This document shows, piece after piece, positions 17,591 through 28,041 of a stretch of 42,125 bases of DNA. The notes below the pieces were generated by a model, which worked only from the letters and a program-made list of their open reading frames with translations, was not told the DNA's origin and searched no databases. How positions within the stretch are numbered: the stretch's first letter is position 1; the number at the start of each line of letters is the position of its first letter. The position numbers and the translations under genes are program-made. Source of the stretch: Nostocoides japonicum T1-X7 (GTDB lineage Bacteria; Actinomycetota; Actinomycetes; Actinomycetales; Dermatophilaceae); assembly GCF_001046855.1 (NCBI RefSeq), contig NZ_HF570958.1:2796648-2838772 (forward strand), read 5' to 3'.

Positions 17591-18405
17591 TGCAGGGAGC
17601 CTCGAGAGCCGCCGCTGCGGAGGGACAGACCGCCCTCGACGCGGCCCTGGGCCACGACGGCGACCGGAACGCACTGGCCGACGACCTGTTCGGCATCGCC
17701 GGCGCCCTCGACGGCAGCGCGGCGCTGCGCCGTGCCCTCACCGATCCCTCGCGTGAGGGCGACGTGAAGCGCGGCGTGGCGGAGCGGATCTTCCACGGCA
17801 AGCTGCGGGAGTCCGCGCTCGGCATCGTGACGACGCTCGCGGGGCAGCGCTGGACGGCCGACCGGGACCTCACCGACACCATCGCCTCCCTCGCCGTGCA
17901 GACCGTCCTCGCGGCGGCGGAGCGTGAGGGCCGGGCCGACGACGTCGAGGACCAGCTGTTCCGGTTCGAGAGGACCGTCGCCGCGTCCCCGGACCTGCGC
18001 GACGTCCTCGCCCCCCGCAACACCGACGCCCGCGGCAAGGCGGACCTCGTCGGACGCCTGCTGGAGGGCAAGGCGGCGCCGGAGACGGTGCGTCTGGTCC
18101 GGCAGGCCGTCTCCCAGCCCCGGGGCCGGCGGCTGGAGGAGACGCTCGGGGAGTACCTCGTGCTCGCCGCCCGTCGCCGCGACGAGGTGACCGCGGTCGT
18201 CACCTCGGCCGTCGCCCTGAGCGAGCAGCAGACGGCCCGGCTGTCCACCGCCCTCGAGGGCATCTACGGCAAGTCCGTCTCGATCCAGAGCATCGTCGAC
18301 CCCGAGGTGCTCGGCGGCATCCGGGTCCAGGTCGGCGACGAGGTCGTCGACGGCACGATCCTGCGTCGCCTCGACGAGGCCCGCCGCCATCTGTCCGGCG
18401 GCTGA
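17590..18405 (+). CDS. atpH: F1Fo ATP synthase subunit delta
   Basis: A 271-aa stator subunit linking the b stalk to the top of F1. The N-terminal helical bundle is longer than in E. coli (about 177 aa), as is common in actinobacteria. The C-terminal part [31 protein letters not shown] followed by [21 protein letters not shown] is the family signature. The start ATG overlaps the atpF stop. The open frame extends upstream inside atpF but only as an out-of-frame shadow. atpA follows after 77 nt. Confidence 0.95.
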
Positions 18406-18482
18406 CCGACCACCGACCACCGAAGACCACACCGCAACGACACGTCGGCCCGACACCGGGTCGCGACCGAGGAGAAGACAAC

Positions 18483-20120
18483 ATGACGGAGCTCTCGATC
18501 CGTCCGGATGAGATCCGGGACGCCCTGGACAACTATGTCCGGTCCTACGAGCCCGGCGCGGCTTCCCGTGAGGAGGTCGGCCGCGTCGCCGACGCCGGCG
18601 ACGGCATCGCCCACGTCGAGGGCCTTCCCTCGGCGATGACGAACGAGCTGCTGCGCTTCGAGGACGGAACCCTCGGGATCGCGCTCAACCTCGACGTCCA
18701 CGACATCGGTGTCGTCGTCCTCGGGGACTTCTCCAGGATCGAGGAGGGCCAGGAGGTCAAGCGGACGGGCGAGGTCCTCTCGGTGCCCGTCGGCGACGCC
18801 TACCTCGGCCGGGTCGTCAACCCGCTGGGCCAGCCGATCGACGGTCTCGGCGAGATCGAGACGACCGAGCGTCGGGCGCTGGAGCTCCAGGCCCCGACGG
18901 TCGTCCAGCGCAAGTCGGTCCACGAGCCGCTGCAGACGGGTCTGAAGGCCGTCGACGCGATGACCCCCATCGGCCGGGGTCAGCGTCAGCTCATCATCGG
19001 CGACCGGCAGACCGGCAAGACGACGGTCGCGGTCGACACGATCATCAACCAGAAGGAGTTCTGGGCGACGGGCGATCCCGACAAGCAGGTCCGCTGCATC
19101 TACGTCGCGATCGGCCAGAAGGGCTCGACGATCGCCTCCGTCCGGGGCACCCTCGAGGAGGCCGGCGCGATGGAGTACACCACCATCGTCGCCGCGCCCG
19201 CGTCGGACGCCGCGGGGTTCAAGTACCTCGCGCCCTACACCGGCTCGGCCATCGGACAGCACTGGATGTACCAGGGCAAGCACGTCCTCATCGTCTTCGA
19301 CGACCTGTCCAAGCAGGCCGAGGCCTACCGCGCCGTCTCCCTCCTCCTGCGCCGCCCACCGGGCCGTGAGGCCTACCCGGGCGACGTCTTCTACCTCCAC
19401 AGCCGGCTCCTCGAGCGCTGCGCCAAGCTGTCCGACGAGCTCGGGCACGGCTCGATGACGGGACTGCCCATCATCGAGACGAAGGCAGGCGACGTGTCGG
19501 CCTACATTCCGACGAACGTCATCTCCATCACCGACGGCCAGATCTACCTCCAGGCGGACCTGTTCAACGCCAACGTCCGGCCCGCGATCGATGTCGGCGT
19601 CTCCGTCTCCCGCGTCGGCGGCAACGCGCAGATCAAGGCGATGAAGCAGGTCTCGGGCCGGCTCAAGCTCGACCTCGCCCAATTCCGCGCCATGGAGGCG
19701 TTCGCGATGTTCGCCTCCGACCTCGACCCCGCCTCCCGGGCCCAGCTGGCCAAGGGCGCCCGGCTCGTCGAGCTGCTCAAGCAGCGGCAGTCCAACCCCT
19801 TCCCCGTCGAGGAGCAGGTCGTCTCGATCTGGGCCGGCACGACGGGTCAGCTCGACTCGATCGCCGTCGAGGACGTCAGCCGTTTCGAGACCGAGTTCCT
19901 CGACGACGTGCGCCGCAACCACAAGGGACTGCTCGACGCGATCCGCGAGACCGGCAAGTTCGAGGAGAGCACCGAGGCCGAGCTGCAGAAGGCGATCGAC
20001 GCCTTCAAGGAGACGTTCGAGGCGTCCGGTGAGGAGTCCGTGCCGGTCGGCACCGAGGCCGACCCGGGCGAGCTCGAGGCCGAGCTCGAGCACGACAAGA
20101 TCGTCAAGCAGCGCAGCTGA
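18483..20120 (+). CDS. atpA: F1Fo ATP synthase subunit alpha
   Basis: A 545-aa non-catalytic nucleotide-binding F1 subunit. The P-loop is [15 protein letters not shown], with [14 protein letters not shown] as Walker B and the arginine finger in [13 protein letters not shown]. The C-terminus runs about 35 residues past the E. coli-type end (from about [12 protein letters not shown] to KIVKQRS), rich in Glu/Asp. Mycobacterial alpha subunits have a comparable C-terminal extension that suppresses ATP hydrolysis; whether this one does the same is inference. The ATG follows a GAGGAGAAGA ribosome-binding site. Confidence 0.98.
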   Translation: MTELSIRPDEIRDALDNYVRSYEPGAASREEVGRVADAGDGIAHVEGLPSAMTNELLRFEDGTLGIALNLDVHDIGVVVLGDFSRIEEGQEVKRTGEVLSVPVGDAYLGRVVNPLGQPIDGLGEIETTERRALELQAPTVVQRKSVHEPLQTGLKAVDAMTPIGRGQRQLIIGDRQTGKTTVAVDTIINQKEFWATGDPDKQVRCIYVAIGQKGSTIASVRGTLEEAGAMEYTTIVAAPASDAAGFKYLAPYTGSAIGQHWMYQGKHVLIVFDDLSKQAEAYRAVSLLLRRPPGREAYPGDVFYLHSRLLERCAKLSDELGHGSMTGLPIIETKAGDVSAYIPTNVISITDGQIYLQADLFNANVRPAIDVGVSVSRVGGNAQIKAMKQVSGRLKLDLAQFRAMEAFAMFASDLDPASRAQLAKGARLVELLKQRQSNPFPVEEQVVSIWAGTTGQLDSIAVEDVSRFETEFLDDVRRNHKGLLDAIRETGKFEESTEAELQKAIDAFKETFEASGEESVPVGTEADPGELEAELEHDKIVKQRS

Positions 20121-20196
20121 CCCCGAGGCCGTGTGGCGCCGGCGAAGGCGCGGCACGGCATACCACCGATAGTCCGAGAAGAGAGGCGGAAGCCAT

Positions 20197-21072
20197 ATGG
20201 GAGCGCAGCAGCGGGTCTACCGCCAGCGCATCCGGTCCGTCCAGGCGACCAAGAAGATCACCCGGGCGATGGAGCTCATCGCGGCCTCTCGCGTCATCAA
20301 GGCGCGCCAGCGTGCCGAGGAGGCCCGCCCGTATGCCAACGCGCTCACCCGGGCGCTGTCCGCGCTCGCGACGCACTCCCGGACCGAGCACCCGCTGACG
20401 ACGGAGGTGGAGAACCCGCGACGCGCCGGCATCCTCATCATCTCCAGCGACCGCGGCCTCGCCGGCGCGTACTCGTCGGCGATCATCAAGGAGTCCGAGC
20501 GGCTCACCGAGCAGCTGCGCGAGGAGGGCAAGGAGGTCGTGCCCTACCTCGTCGGGCGCAAGGCGGTGACGTACTACACCTTCCGGCGCCGGGAGTATGC
20601 CGAGGAGTGGACCGGCTTCACCGATCAGCCGACCGTCGAGGTGGCCGACGAGATCGCCACCCGGCTCATCGGCGACTTCCTCAAGACCTACGAGGGCGGT
20701 GGCCTCGACGAGGTCCACATCGTCTTCACCCGGTTCCGCAACATGGTCACCCAGGAGCCGTGGGTGCTGCGGGTCGCCCCTCTGGAGGTCGTCGAGGGCG
20801 AGGAGCCGCCGCGTCCGGAGGACATCGTCCCGCTGTACGTCTTCGAGCCGAGCGCCGAGGAGGTCCTCGACCAGATCCTCCCGCGCTACGTGACGGCCCG
20901 GATCTGGAGCTGTCTGCTCTCGGCCGCCGCCTCGGAGCTCGCGGCCCGCCAGCGGGCCATGAAGTCGGCGACGGACAACGCCGAGAGCCTCATCAAGACC
21001 TACACCCGACTGGCCAACCAGGCCCGTCAGGCCGAGATCACCCAAGAGATCAGCGAGATCGTGGGCGGCGCC

Positions 21073-21096
<24 letters not shown>
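20197..21096 (+). CDS. atpG: F1Fo ATP synthase subunit gamma
   Basis: A 299-aa central rotor shaft of F1. N-terminal helix [28 protein letters not shown] and C-terminal helix [24 protein letters not shown] (with [21 protein letters not shown]) are the conserved coiled-coil pair; the Rossmann-like middle domain contains [14 protein letters not shown]. The last 8 codons including the stop are part of a 25-bp tandem duplication. Order alpha-gamma-beta is canonical. Confidence 0.97.
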
Positions 21097-22617
<1,521 letters not shown>

Positions 22618-22643
22618 CCCTCCGCACCGCACCGTGCCGCGTC

Positions 22644-22684
22644 CCGGGGTCGGCATCCGCGCACCACGCGGGTGCCGACCCCGG
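22644..22684 (+). terminator. Strong hairpin between atpD and atpC
   Basis: A 17-bp stem with a single G-T wobble: left arm 22644-22660 (starts CCGGGGTCGGCA), loop GCACCAC, right arm 22668-22684 (ends TGCCGACCCCGG). It starts 27 nt after the atpD stop. There is no T run, so it may act as a Rho-assisted or partial terminator, or as a 3' stabiliser that sets the ratio of beta to epsilon. Confidence 0.6.
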
Positions 22685-22858
22685 CGCGACGAGGCGGCGA
22701 CCGGGTCACCGGCGTCCGGTCACTCCGGCGGCCGCCCGCTGCTGGGGCGGCACACCGAGACCGGGAGCGCCCTCGTGGCGGCGCCAACCGGTGAACGGCG
22801 CGGCATACCATCCAGCAGCCCCCGCTAGACTTCGCCAGAGAACTTCCCGGAGGACATC

Positions 22859-23125
22859 ATGAGCAGCCTGACCGTCGACCTCGTCGCCGCCGACCGTGTG
22901 GTCTGGCGGGGAGAGGCCCACCAGGTCAACGCCCGGTCGGTGGAGGGTGAGCTCGGTGTCCTGCCCGGGCACGAGCCGCTCCTCACCATCCTCGGCGAGG
23001 GCGACGTCACGATCCGTGGCACCGACGGCACATCGCACGCGGCGACGATCGACGAGGGCTTCCTCTCGGTCGACAACAACCACGTGACGATCGTCGCCGA
23101 GCACGTGACGGTGACGCAGGCCTAG
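22859..23125 (+). CDS. atpC: F1Fo ATP synthase subunit epsilon, short form
   Basis: An 88-aa protein comprising only the N-terminal beta-sandwich of epsilon. Landmarks: LTVDLVAADRVVWRGEAHQV, then VEGELGVLPGHEPLLTIL, and the GFLSVDNNHVTIVAEHV strand. It ends where the C-terminal helical hairpin begins in the roughly 130-residue proteins, so the inhibitory helices are absent. The ATG follows a CCGGAGGAC ribosome-binding site. The open frame ends at a genuine TAG, followed 16 nt later by the DUF2550 gene, with no remnant of a lost C-terminus apparent. Confidence 0.95.
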   Translation: MSSLTVDLVAADRVVWRGEAHQVNARSVEGELGVLPGHEPLLTILGEGDVTIRGTDGTSHAATIDEGFLSVDNNHVTIVAEHVTVTQA

Positions 23126-23141
23126 GACGGACGGCCGGGCG

Positions 23142-23570
23142 ATGTTGATTCTCACGAGTGCTGAGGTCGCCGTCGCCGTCGCGCTCGCCGCGGTCGTCAT
23201 CGTCTTCTGTTTCGTCTATCTGCGCCGCCGTCGCATTGCCAGCGGTGGTCCCCTCATGGTCTGTGCGTTCCGGACCCCGGCCGAGCCTCGGTGGAGGCTC
23301 GGCCTTCTTCGTCTGTCCGGCGACCAGCTCGACTGGTTCAGCGTCGTCGGGCCCTCGATGCGGCCGGCATTGTCGTGGCCGCGCGACGAGCTCGACCTGT
23401 CCGCCCCGGCACCCGTCGAGGAGGTCATCCCCGGTCTGCCCGACCCGGTCCACGTGTCGGGCACCGCGGCGGGGGCTGCCCTCGACCTCGCGATGCCGCC
23501 GAGCGCGAGCACCGCACTGCGTGCCTGGCTCGAGAGCTCCCCACCGGGCCACAACGTCAACGTCGCCTGA
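23142..23570 (+). CDS. DUF2550 family membrane protein
   Basis: A 142-aa protein with one N-terminal TM helix (SAEVAVAVALAAVVIVFCFVYL) followed by a basic stop-transfer RRRR and a soluble domain starting with a conserved-looking GGPLMVCAFRTPAEPRWRLGLLRL. The type and its place directly after atpC match the DUF2550 proteins of actinobacteria (Rv1312 position in M. tuberculosis). The function is unknown. ATG at 23142 lies 16 nt after the atpC stop, so it is probably co-transcribed. Confidence 0.9.
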   Translation: MLILTSAEVAVAVALAAVVIVFCFVYLRRRRIASGGPLMVCAFRTPAEPRWRLGLLRLSGDQLDWFSVVGPSMRPALSWPRDELDLSAPAPVEEVIPGLPDPVHVSGTAAGAALDLAMPPSASTALRAWLESSPPGHNVNVA

Positions 23571-23582
23571 AGGACCCTCAGC

Positions 23583-23605
23583 CCCGCCTGGCTCGCTCAG
23601 GCGGC
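23583..23605. terminator. Small hairpin between convergent DUF2550 and neprosin-like genes
   Basis: CCGCCTG and CAGGCGG with a GCTCGCT loop sit in the 26-nt gap between two convergent genes and run into the end of the minus-strand gene. It could serve both strands. The stem is short and there is no T tract, so confidence is modest. Confidence 0.4.
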
Positions 23606-24472
23606 GGTGCAGGCGCCGTCTCCCGGTCCTCCGAGCCGGAAGGACGTCGGCGTCTCCGCGGCGGCGGTGTACCACCGTGGGCTCGTCACGAGCATCGACA
23701 GCCCGATCGGGGTGGTCGAGTCCAGCAGCCGGAAGCGCTCGATGACCGATGCGCGCCGGGCCCCCGCGTAGTGACCCGTGCCCATGTCGTTGCACGTCGG
23801 GACGCTCGTCGATGCGACCTCGCCGAACGCCTGGACGAGACCGAGGCGCGTGAACCGACCGCCCCACAGGGTGTCGGGGAAGTACCCGAAGACCGAGCCG
23901 TCGACGCTGATCCGCCAGCGGTCCGCGGCATGGTTGATGCGCAGCGTGACGAGCGTGCCGGCCGGCAGACGCATTCCGGCACGCACCCGGCCGGAGGTCG
24001 GGACGAAGCCGCAGCCGTTGTAGCACGAGGTCGCGCCGTCGACCCAGTGGTAGACGAACAGGTGTGGGGCGGCGTCACCGTTGAGGCCGCGGTCGACCGT
24101 CCAGCCGACCTCGACGATCTGGGTGCCGTCGGCGGACTGGACCGCCAGCTCCTGAAGGGAGTGACCGTCGCGGTCGGCTCGATCCAGCTCGGGCCGGGCG
24201 ATCCGCATCGTCACCTCGGCGCCCGAGGCGTCGGCATACTGCCGCCCGGCGACGTAGTTGTAGCAGGCGCCGTAGTAGCAGATCGTCCCGTCGCCCGGCC
24301 GCGCGGCGCGGTCGCCGGAGGCGGCGGCGGCGGACACGGTGAGAGCGCGTGATCCGGGCGGCAGGGGAGCGGTCGATGCCGTCGACGGGTCGGCGAGGCA
24401 GACGAGGGCCACCGCGCAGGCCGAGAGGACGGCGAGAGTGCGGGAGAGGACAGGACGGTACGAACCGGGCAC
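23597..24472 (-). CDS. Secreted protein with neprosin-like domain
   Basis: About 291 aa with a signal peptide (SRTLAVLSACAVALVCL then an Ala/Ser-rich cleavage region). The C-terminal two thirds resemble the neprosin (DUF239) beta-sandwich: VEVGWTVDRGLNGDAAPHLFVYHW, then SCYNGCGFVPTS, WRISVDGSVFGYFPDTLW, and AFGEVASTS. Plant neprosins are glutamate peptidases that cut after proline; the candidate acidic residues here are the Glu of VEVGW and the Glu of FGEVAS, a pairing I infer from pattern, not alignment. CYYGACYNY and SCYNGC suggest disulfides. GTG at 24472 is chosen because AGGAGG lies 5 nt upstream; an upstream start at 24496 would overlap that site. No obvious neighbour partner. Confidence 0.8.
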   Translation of the reverse strand: MPGSYRPVLSRTLAVLSACAVALVCLADPSTASTAPLPPGSRALTVSAAAASGDRAARPGDGTICYYGACYNYVAGRQYADASGAEVTMRIARPELDRADRDGHSLQELAVQSADGTQIVEVGWTVDRGLNGDAAPHLFVYHWVDGATSCYNGCGFVPTSGRVRAGMRLPAGTLVTLRINHAADRWRISVDGSVFGYFPDTLWGGRFTRLGLVQAFGEVASTSVPTCNDMGTGHYAGARRASVIERFRLLDSTTPIGLSMLVTSPRWYTAAAETPTSFRLGGPGDGACTAA

Positions 24473-24543
24473 GACAACCTCCTCGGGACGAGGCACCGGT
24501 CGGGCACCTCATCGCCAACCTAGACCCGTCGGGCCCGGGGCGC

Positions 24544-25167
24544 TCAGGACGGACGCGGGCGCTCCTCCCGCCCGCCGCCGGGCTGCCACAGGACGTCGCC
24601 GCCGGCCCCGACGTTCGCGACCCGGGCGAGGACGAAGAGCAGGTCGGAGAGCCGGTTGAGGTAGGTCGCCGTCAACGGGTTGACACCGCCTTCCCCCCTG
24701 GCCGGGCCGGGCTCGGTGCCGTAGGCGTCGATGGCCGCCCACGTCGAGCGCTCGGCCCGCCGCACGACCGTCGTCGCGACGTGGAGCTGGGCCGCCCCGA
24801 CGGTCCCGCCGGGAAGGATGAAGGAGCGCAGCTTCTCCAGGTCGGCGAGGAAGCGGTCGCAGTCGGCCTCGAGCTCCTCCACCCACTCGGCCTTGACCCG
24901 CAGCGGGGGGTACTCGTAGCTCTCCTGGAGCGGGGTGCACAGGTCCGCGCCGACGTCGAAGAGGTCGTTCTGCACCCGGGTGAGGACCGCGACGACGTCC
25001 TCGGACAGGCCGCCGGCCGCCACGGCGACCCCGACGAAGGCGTTGGCCTCGTTGGCGTCCGCGTATGCCGCGAGCCGTGGGTCGGTCTTCCGGGTGCGGC
25101 TGAAGTCGCCGAGCGCCGTCGTGCCGTCGTCGCCGGTTCGGGTGTAGATCCGCGTGAGGTTGACCAT
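24544..25167 (-). CDS. pduO: Cob(I)yrinic acid a,c-diamide adenosyltransferase, PduO type
   Basis: A 207-aa trimeric enzyme that transfers the adenosyl group of ATP to cob(I)alamin, making adenosylcobalamin. The N-terminal ATP-binding motif IYTRTGDDGTTALGDFSR is intact, as are FILPGGTVGAAQLHVATTVVRRAER and the C-terminal LNRLSDLLFVLARVAN. The product is the cofactor of the MeaA-type mutase encoded 600 nt away on the other strand. The same enzyme lies near the atp operon in mycobacteria (Rv1314c), so the position is also ancestral. No cobalamin riboswitch is apparent upstream. Confidence 0.95.
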   Translation of the reverse strand: MVNLTRIYTRTGDDGTTALGDFSRTRKTDPRLAAYADANEANAFVGVAVAAGGLSEDVVAVLTRVQNDLFDVGADLCTPLQESYEYPPLRVKAEWVEELEADCDRFLADLEKLRSFILPGGTVGAAQLHVATTVVRRAERSTWAAIDAYGTEPGPARGEGGVNPLTATYLNRLSDLLFVLARVANVGAGGDVLWQPGGGREERPRPS

Positions 25168-25296
25168 GCCGCCAGCCTCTCACCTGCCGGGACATACGAA
25201 ATCTTGACCAATTCTTTGCGTGTCCGAGGCCGTCGCCTCGTGCGGCCATGACGTCTAATGAGGCACGGACTCACGCCGATCTGGGAAGCAGGAGTC

Positions 25297-25635
25297 ATGA
25301 CGGTCCAGCCCACCGGTCGAACTGCCGCCATCGACGTCACCGTGACGACCCTCGCTCCGGGACAGCGCGTGGTCATCGACGGGCGCATCGACATCCACAC
25401 GGTGCCCGACCTGCGGCAGCTGCTCCGGCGGATCGTCGACGACTCGCGCGGCCCCCTCGTCATCGACCTCACCGACGCGGTCATCGGGGACGCGACCGCG
25501 CTCGGGCTCCTCGTCGAGAGCCATCGCCGGTGCCGGCGGGCCGGTCGCCACATGGTCTTCGAGAACGCCTGCGACCGGGCCGAGCGGCTGCTCCGGGCGG
25601 TTCGCCTCCTGCCGACACCCGCCGCCCTCGACTGA
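25297..25635 (+). CDS. STAS-domain protein (anti-sigma factor antagonist-like)
   Basis: About 112 aa, a single STAS domain: VVIDGRIDIHTVPDLRQLLRRIV, then PLVIDLTDAVIGDATALGLLVESHRRC. In SpoIIAA-type antagonists the phosphorylated serine sits in a D-S-S-G motif; here the equivalent is D-A-T-A, so the usual phosphoacceptor is Ala, with Thr next to it. It may therefore act as an unregulated antagonist or in another complex. No anti-sigma kinase or sigma gene is adjacent. ATG at 25297 follows AGGAG with a short spacer; an in-frame ATG at 25258 lacks a ribosome-binding site. Confidence 0.85.
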   Translation: MTVQPTGRTAAIDVTVTTLAPGQRVVIDGRIDIHTVPDLRQLLRRIVDDSRGPLVIDLTDAVIGDATALGLLVESHRRCRRAGRHMVFENACDRAERLLRAVRLLPTPAALD

Positions 25636-25764
25636 CGCCCTCGACCCTCGGGCACGGCATACCGGCTCGTCCCGTCAGCGCGAGGTGACCGAGCCCACCA
25701 TGTGGGCACTCTCACCGGCCCGGGACCTGTCCGGGACCGTCGACCCGCAGGTACCTTCACGTCC

Positions 25765-27843
25765 ATGACCGACGACGCCGTCGCCCCCGGCCGCCCCGAC
25801 CGGGACCGGCCCTGGGTCATGCGCACGTATGCGGGCCACTCGAGCGCGACGGCGAGCAACGCGCTCTACCGGACCAACCTCGCCAAGGGCCAGACCGGCC
25901 TGTCCGTCGCCTTCGACCTGCCCACCCAGACCGGCTACGACCCCGACCATCCGCTGTCCCGCGGCGAGGTCGGCAAGGTCGGCGTCCCGATCTCCCACGT
26001 GGGGGACATGCGTGCGCTCTTCGACGGCATCCCGCTGGAGCGGATGAACACCTCGATGACGATCAACGCGACGGCGATGTGGCTCCTCGCGCTCTACCAG
26101 GTCGTCGCGGAGGAGCAGGCCGAGGCCGCGGGCCGCGACCCCGTCGAGGCCGTCCGGGCGCTCACCGGCACGACGCAGAACGACATCATCAAGGAGTACC
26201 TCTCGCGGGGGACCTACATCTTCCCGCCCGGGCCGTCGCTGCGCCTCATCACCGACATGATCGCCTACACCGTGTCGGAGATCCCGCGGTGGAACCCGAC
26301 GAACATCTGCAGCTACCACCTCCAGGAGGCGGGGGCGACACCGGTCCAGGAGATCGCGTATGCGATGTCGACGGCGATCGCGGTCCTCGACGCCGTGCGC
26401 GACGCGGGTGCGGTCCCGCCCGAACGGTTCGGCGAGGTCGTCCAGCGGATCTCCTTCTTCGTCAACGCCGGGGTGCGGTTCGTCGAGGAGATGTGCAAGC
26501 TGCGGGCGTTCGTCGCGCTGTGGGACGAGCTGACCCGCGAGCGGTACGGCGTGACCGACCCGCGCCAGCGCCGGTTCCGGTACGGCGTCCAGGTCAACTC
26601 GCTCGGCCTCACCGAGGCCCAGCCCGAGAACAACGTCCAGCGGATCGTCCTGGAGATGCTCGCCGTCACCCTCTCCAAGGACGCTCGCGCCCGCGCCGTG
26701 CAGCTGCCGGCGTGGAACGAGGCGCTCGGGCTCCCCCGCCCGTGGGACCAGCAGTGGTCCCTGCGGATGCAGCAGGTCCTCGCCTACGAGTCCGACCTGC
26801 TCGAGTACGACGACCTCTTCGAGGGCTCGGTCGTCGTCGAGCGCAAGGTCGCCTCGCTCGTCGAGGGCGCCAAGGCCGAGATGGCGCGGGTCGCCGAGCT
26901 CGGCGGCGCCGTCGCGGCCGTCGAGAGCGGCTACATGAAGTCGGCGCTCGTCGCCTCGCACGCGTTGCGGCGGCAGCGGATCGAGAGCGGCGAGGACGTC
27001 GTCGTCGGGGTGAACCGCTTCGAGACGACGGAGCCCAACCCGCTCACCGCGGACCTGACGACCGCCATCCAGACCGTCGACCCCGGGGTCGAGGCGGCGG
27101 CGGCCGAGGCGGTGCGCGCCTGGCGCGAGGAGCGTGATGCCGACCCGGGCCGCCGCGACCGGGCCGCCGCCGCGCTGTCCCGGCTCGTGGTGGACGCCCG
27201 GTCCGGGGTCAACCTCATGCCGGCGTCCCTCGAGTGCGCCCGGGCCGGCGTGACGACGGGGGAGTGGACGGGGGCGCTGCGCTCGGTCTTCGGCGAGTAC
27301 CGCGCGCCGACGGGTGTCTCCGGCTCGGTCGGCGCCGCCTCGGCCGAGGCCGGTGAGCTCGCCGTGGTCCGCGAGGCGGTCCGTCGCACGGGTGAGGAGC
27401 TCGGCCACCGGCTGCGCGTCCTCGTCGCCAAGCCCGGGCTCGACGGCCACAGCAACGGGGCCGAGCAGATCGCCGTCCGCGCCCGCGACGCGGGCTTCGA
27501 GGTGATCTACCAGGGCATCCGGCTCACCCCGGAGCAGATCGTCGGCGCCGCCGTCGCCGAGGACGTCCATCTCGTCGGCATCTCGATCCTCTCCGGCTCG
27601 CACATGGAGCTCGTGCCGGAGATCCTCGACGGACTCCGCGCGGCGGGGCTCGACGACGTGCCCGTCATCGTCGGCGGCATCATCCCCGAGGCGGACGCGG
27701 TGGCCCTGCGCCGCCTCGGCGTCGCCGAGGTCTTCACGCCGAAGGACTTCGGGCTCAACGAGATCATGGCCCGGTTCGTCGGCATCATCCGTGCCGCCCA
27801 CGACCTGCCACCGCTCGCCGCCCCGGCGGTGACCTCCGCCTGA
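25765..27843 (+). CDS. meaA: Adenosylcobalamin-dependent acyl-CoA mutase, MeaA type (ethylmalonyl-CoA mutase)
   Basis: A 692-aa single-chain mutase. The TIM-barrel half opens with WVMRTYAGHSSATASNALYR and GLSVAFDLPTQTGYDPDHP, then MNTSMTINATAMWLLALYQ. The sequence resembles MeaA/ethylmalonyl-CoA mutase more than methylmalonyl-CoA mutase, whose motif is typically YAGFST with FDLATHRGYDSD. The C-terminal B12-binding domain has the base-off motif LDGHSNGAEQI with cobalt ligand His562, then GISILSGSHMELVPEI. Ethylmalonyl-CoA mutase makes methylsuccinyl-CoA; Ccr, which makes its precursor, is encoded in this window at 39.7-41.0 kb. ATG at 25765; upstream frame is not conserved-looking. Exact substrate needs assay. 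Confidence 0.92.
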   Translation: MTDDAVAPGRPDRDRPWVMRTYAGHSSATASNALYRTNLAKGQTGLSVAFDLPTQTGYDPDHPLSRGEVGKVGVPISHVGDMRALFDGIPLERMNTSMTINATAMWLLALYQVVAEEQAEAAGRDPVEAVRALTGTTQNDIIKEYLSRGTYIFPPGPSLRLITDMIAYTVSEIPRWNPTNICSYHLQEAGATPVQEIAYAMSTAIAVLDAVRDAGAVPPERFGEVVQRISFFVNAGVRFVEEMCKLRAFVALWDELTRERYGVTDPRQRRFRYGVQVNSLGLTEAQPENNVQRIVLEMLAVTLSKDARARAVQLPAWNEALGLPRPWDQQWSLRMQQVLAYESDLLEYDDLFEGSVVVERKVASLVEGAKAEMARVAELGGAVAAVESGYMKSALVASHALRRQRIESGEDVVVGVNRFETTEPNPLTADLTTAIQTVDPGVEAAAAEAVRAWREERDADPGRRDRAAAALSRLVVDARSGVNLMPASLECARAGVTTGEWTGALRSVFGEYRAPTGVSGSVGAASAEAGELAVVREAVRRTGEELGHRLRVLVAKPGLDGHSNGAEQIAVRARDAGFEVIYQGIRLTPEQIVGAAVAEDVHLVGISILSGSHMELVPEILDGLRAAGLDDVPVIVGGIIPEADAVALRRLGVAEVFTPKDFGLNEIMARFVGIIRAAHDLPPLAAPAVTSA

Positions 27844-27968
27844 GCCCCGGTCGCGGAAGCCTGCCCGGCGGCGGTGCGGGGCGGCGAGGTGGGGTTGGCC
27901 GCCCCGACAGGGGTGGAGCGGGTGGGCTGCTCGGCCGTCGGCATACCGCACCCGCGCCCTTTCGTCCC

Positions 27969-28026
27969 GACGGAGAAGTTGCGCGCGGACGGAGGACTTG
28001 CTCCGTCCGCGCGCAACTTCTCCGTC
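27969..28026. repeat. 26-bp perfect inverted repeat with 6-nt loop
   Basis: Arms 27969-27994 (starts GACGGAGAAGTTGCGCGC) and 28001-28026 are perfect complements around the loop GACTTG. It lies between the convergent ends of meaA and nucS. The stem is about twice as long as a normal terminator and lacks a T run. It could still terminate both genes. Confidence 0.9.
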
Positions 28027-28041
28027 CGAGGGGGGACGCCG

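Noticed and set aside
24473..25764. Cobalamin riboswitch upstream of pduO or meaA
   Set aside because: No B12-box-like conserved segment or extended leader could be recognised in either upstream gap.
27969..28026. 26-bp inverted repeat as a transposon end or IS remnant
   Set aside because: The arms are 6 nt apart, with no target duplication or transposase remnant visible.
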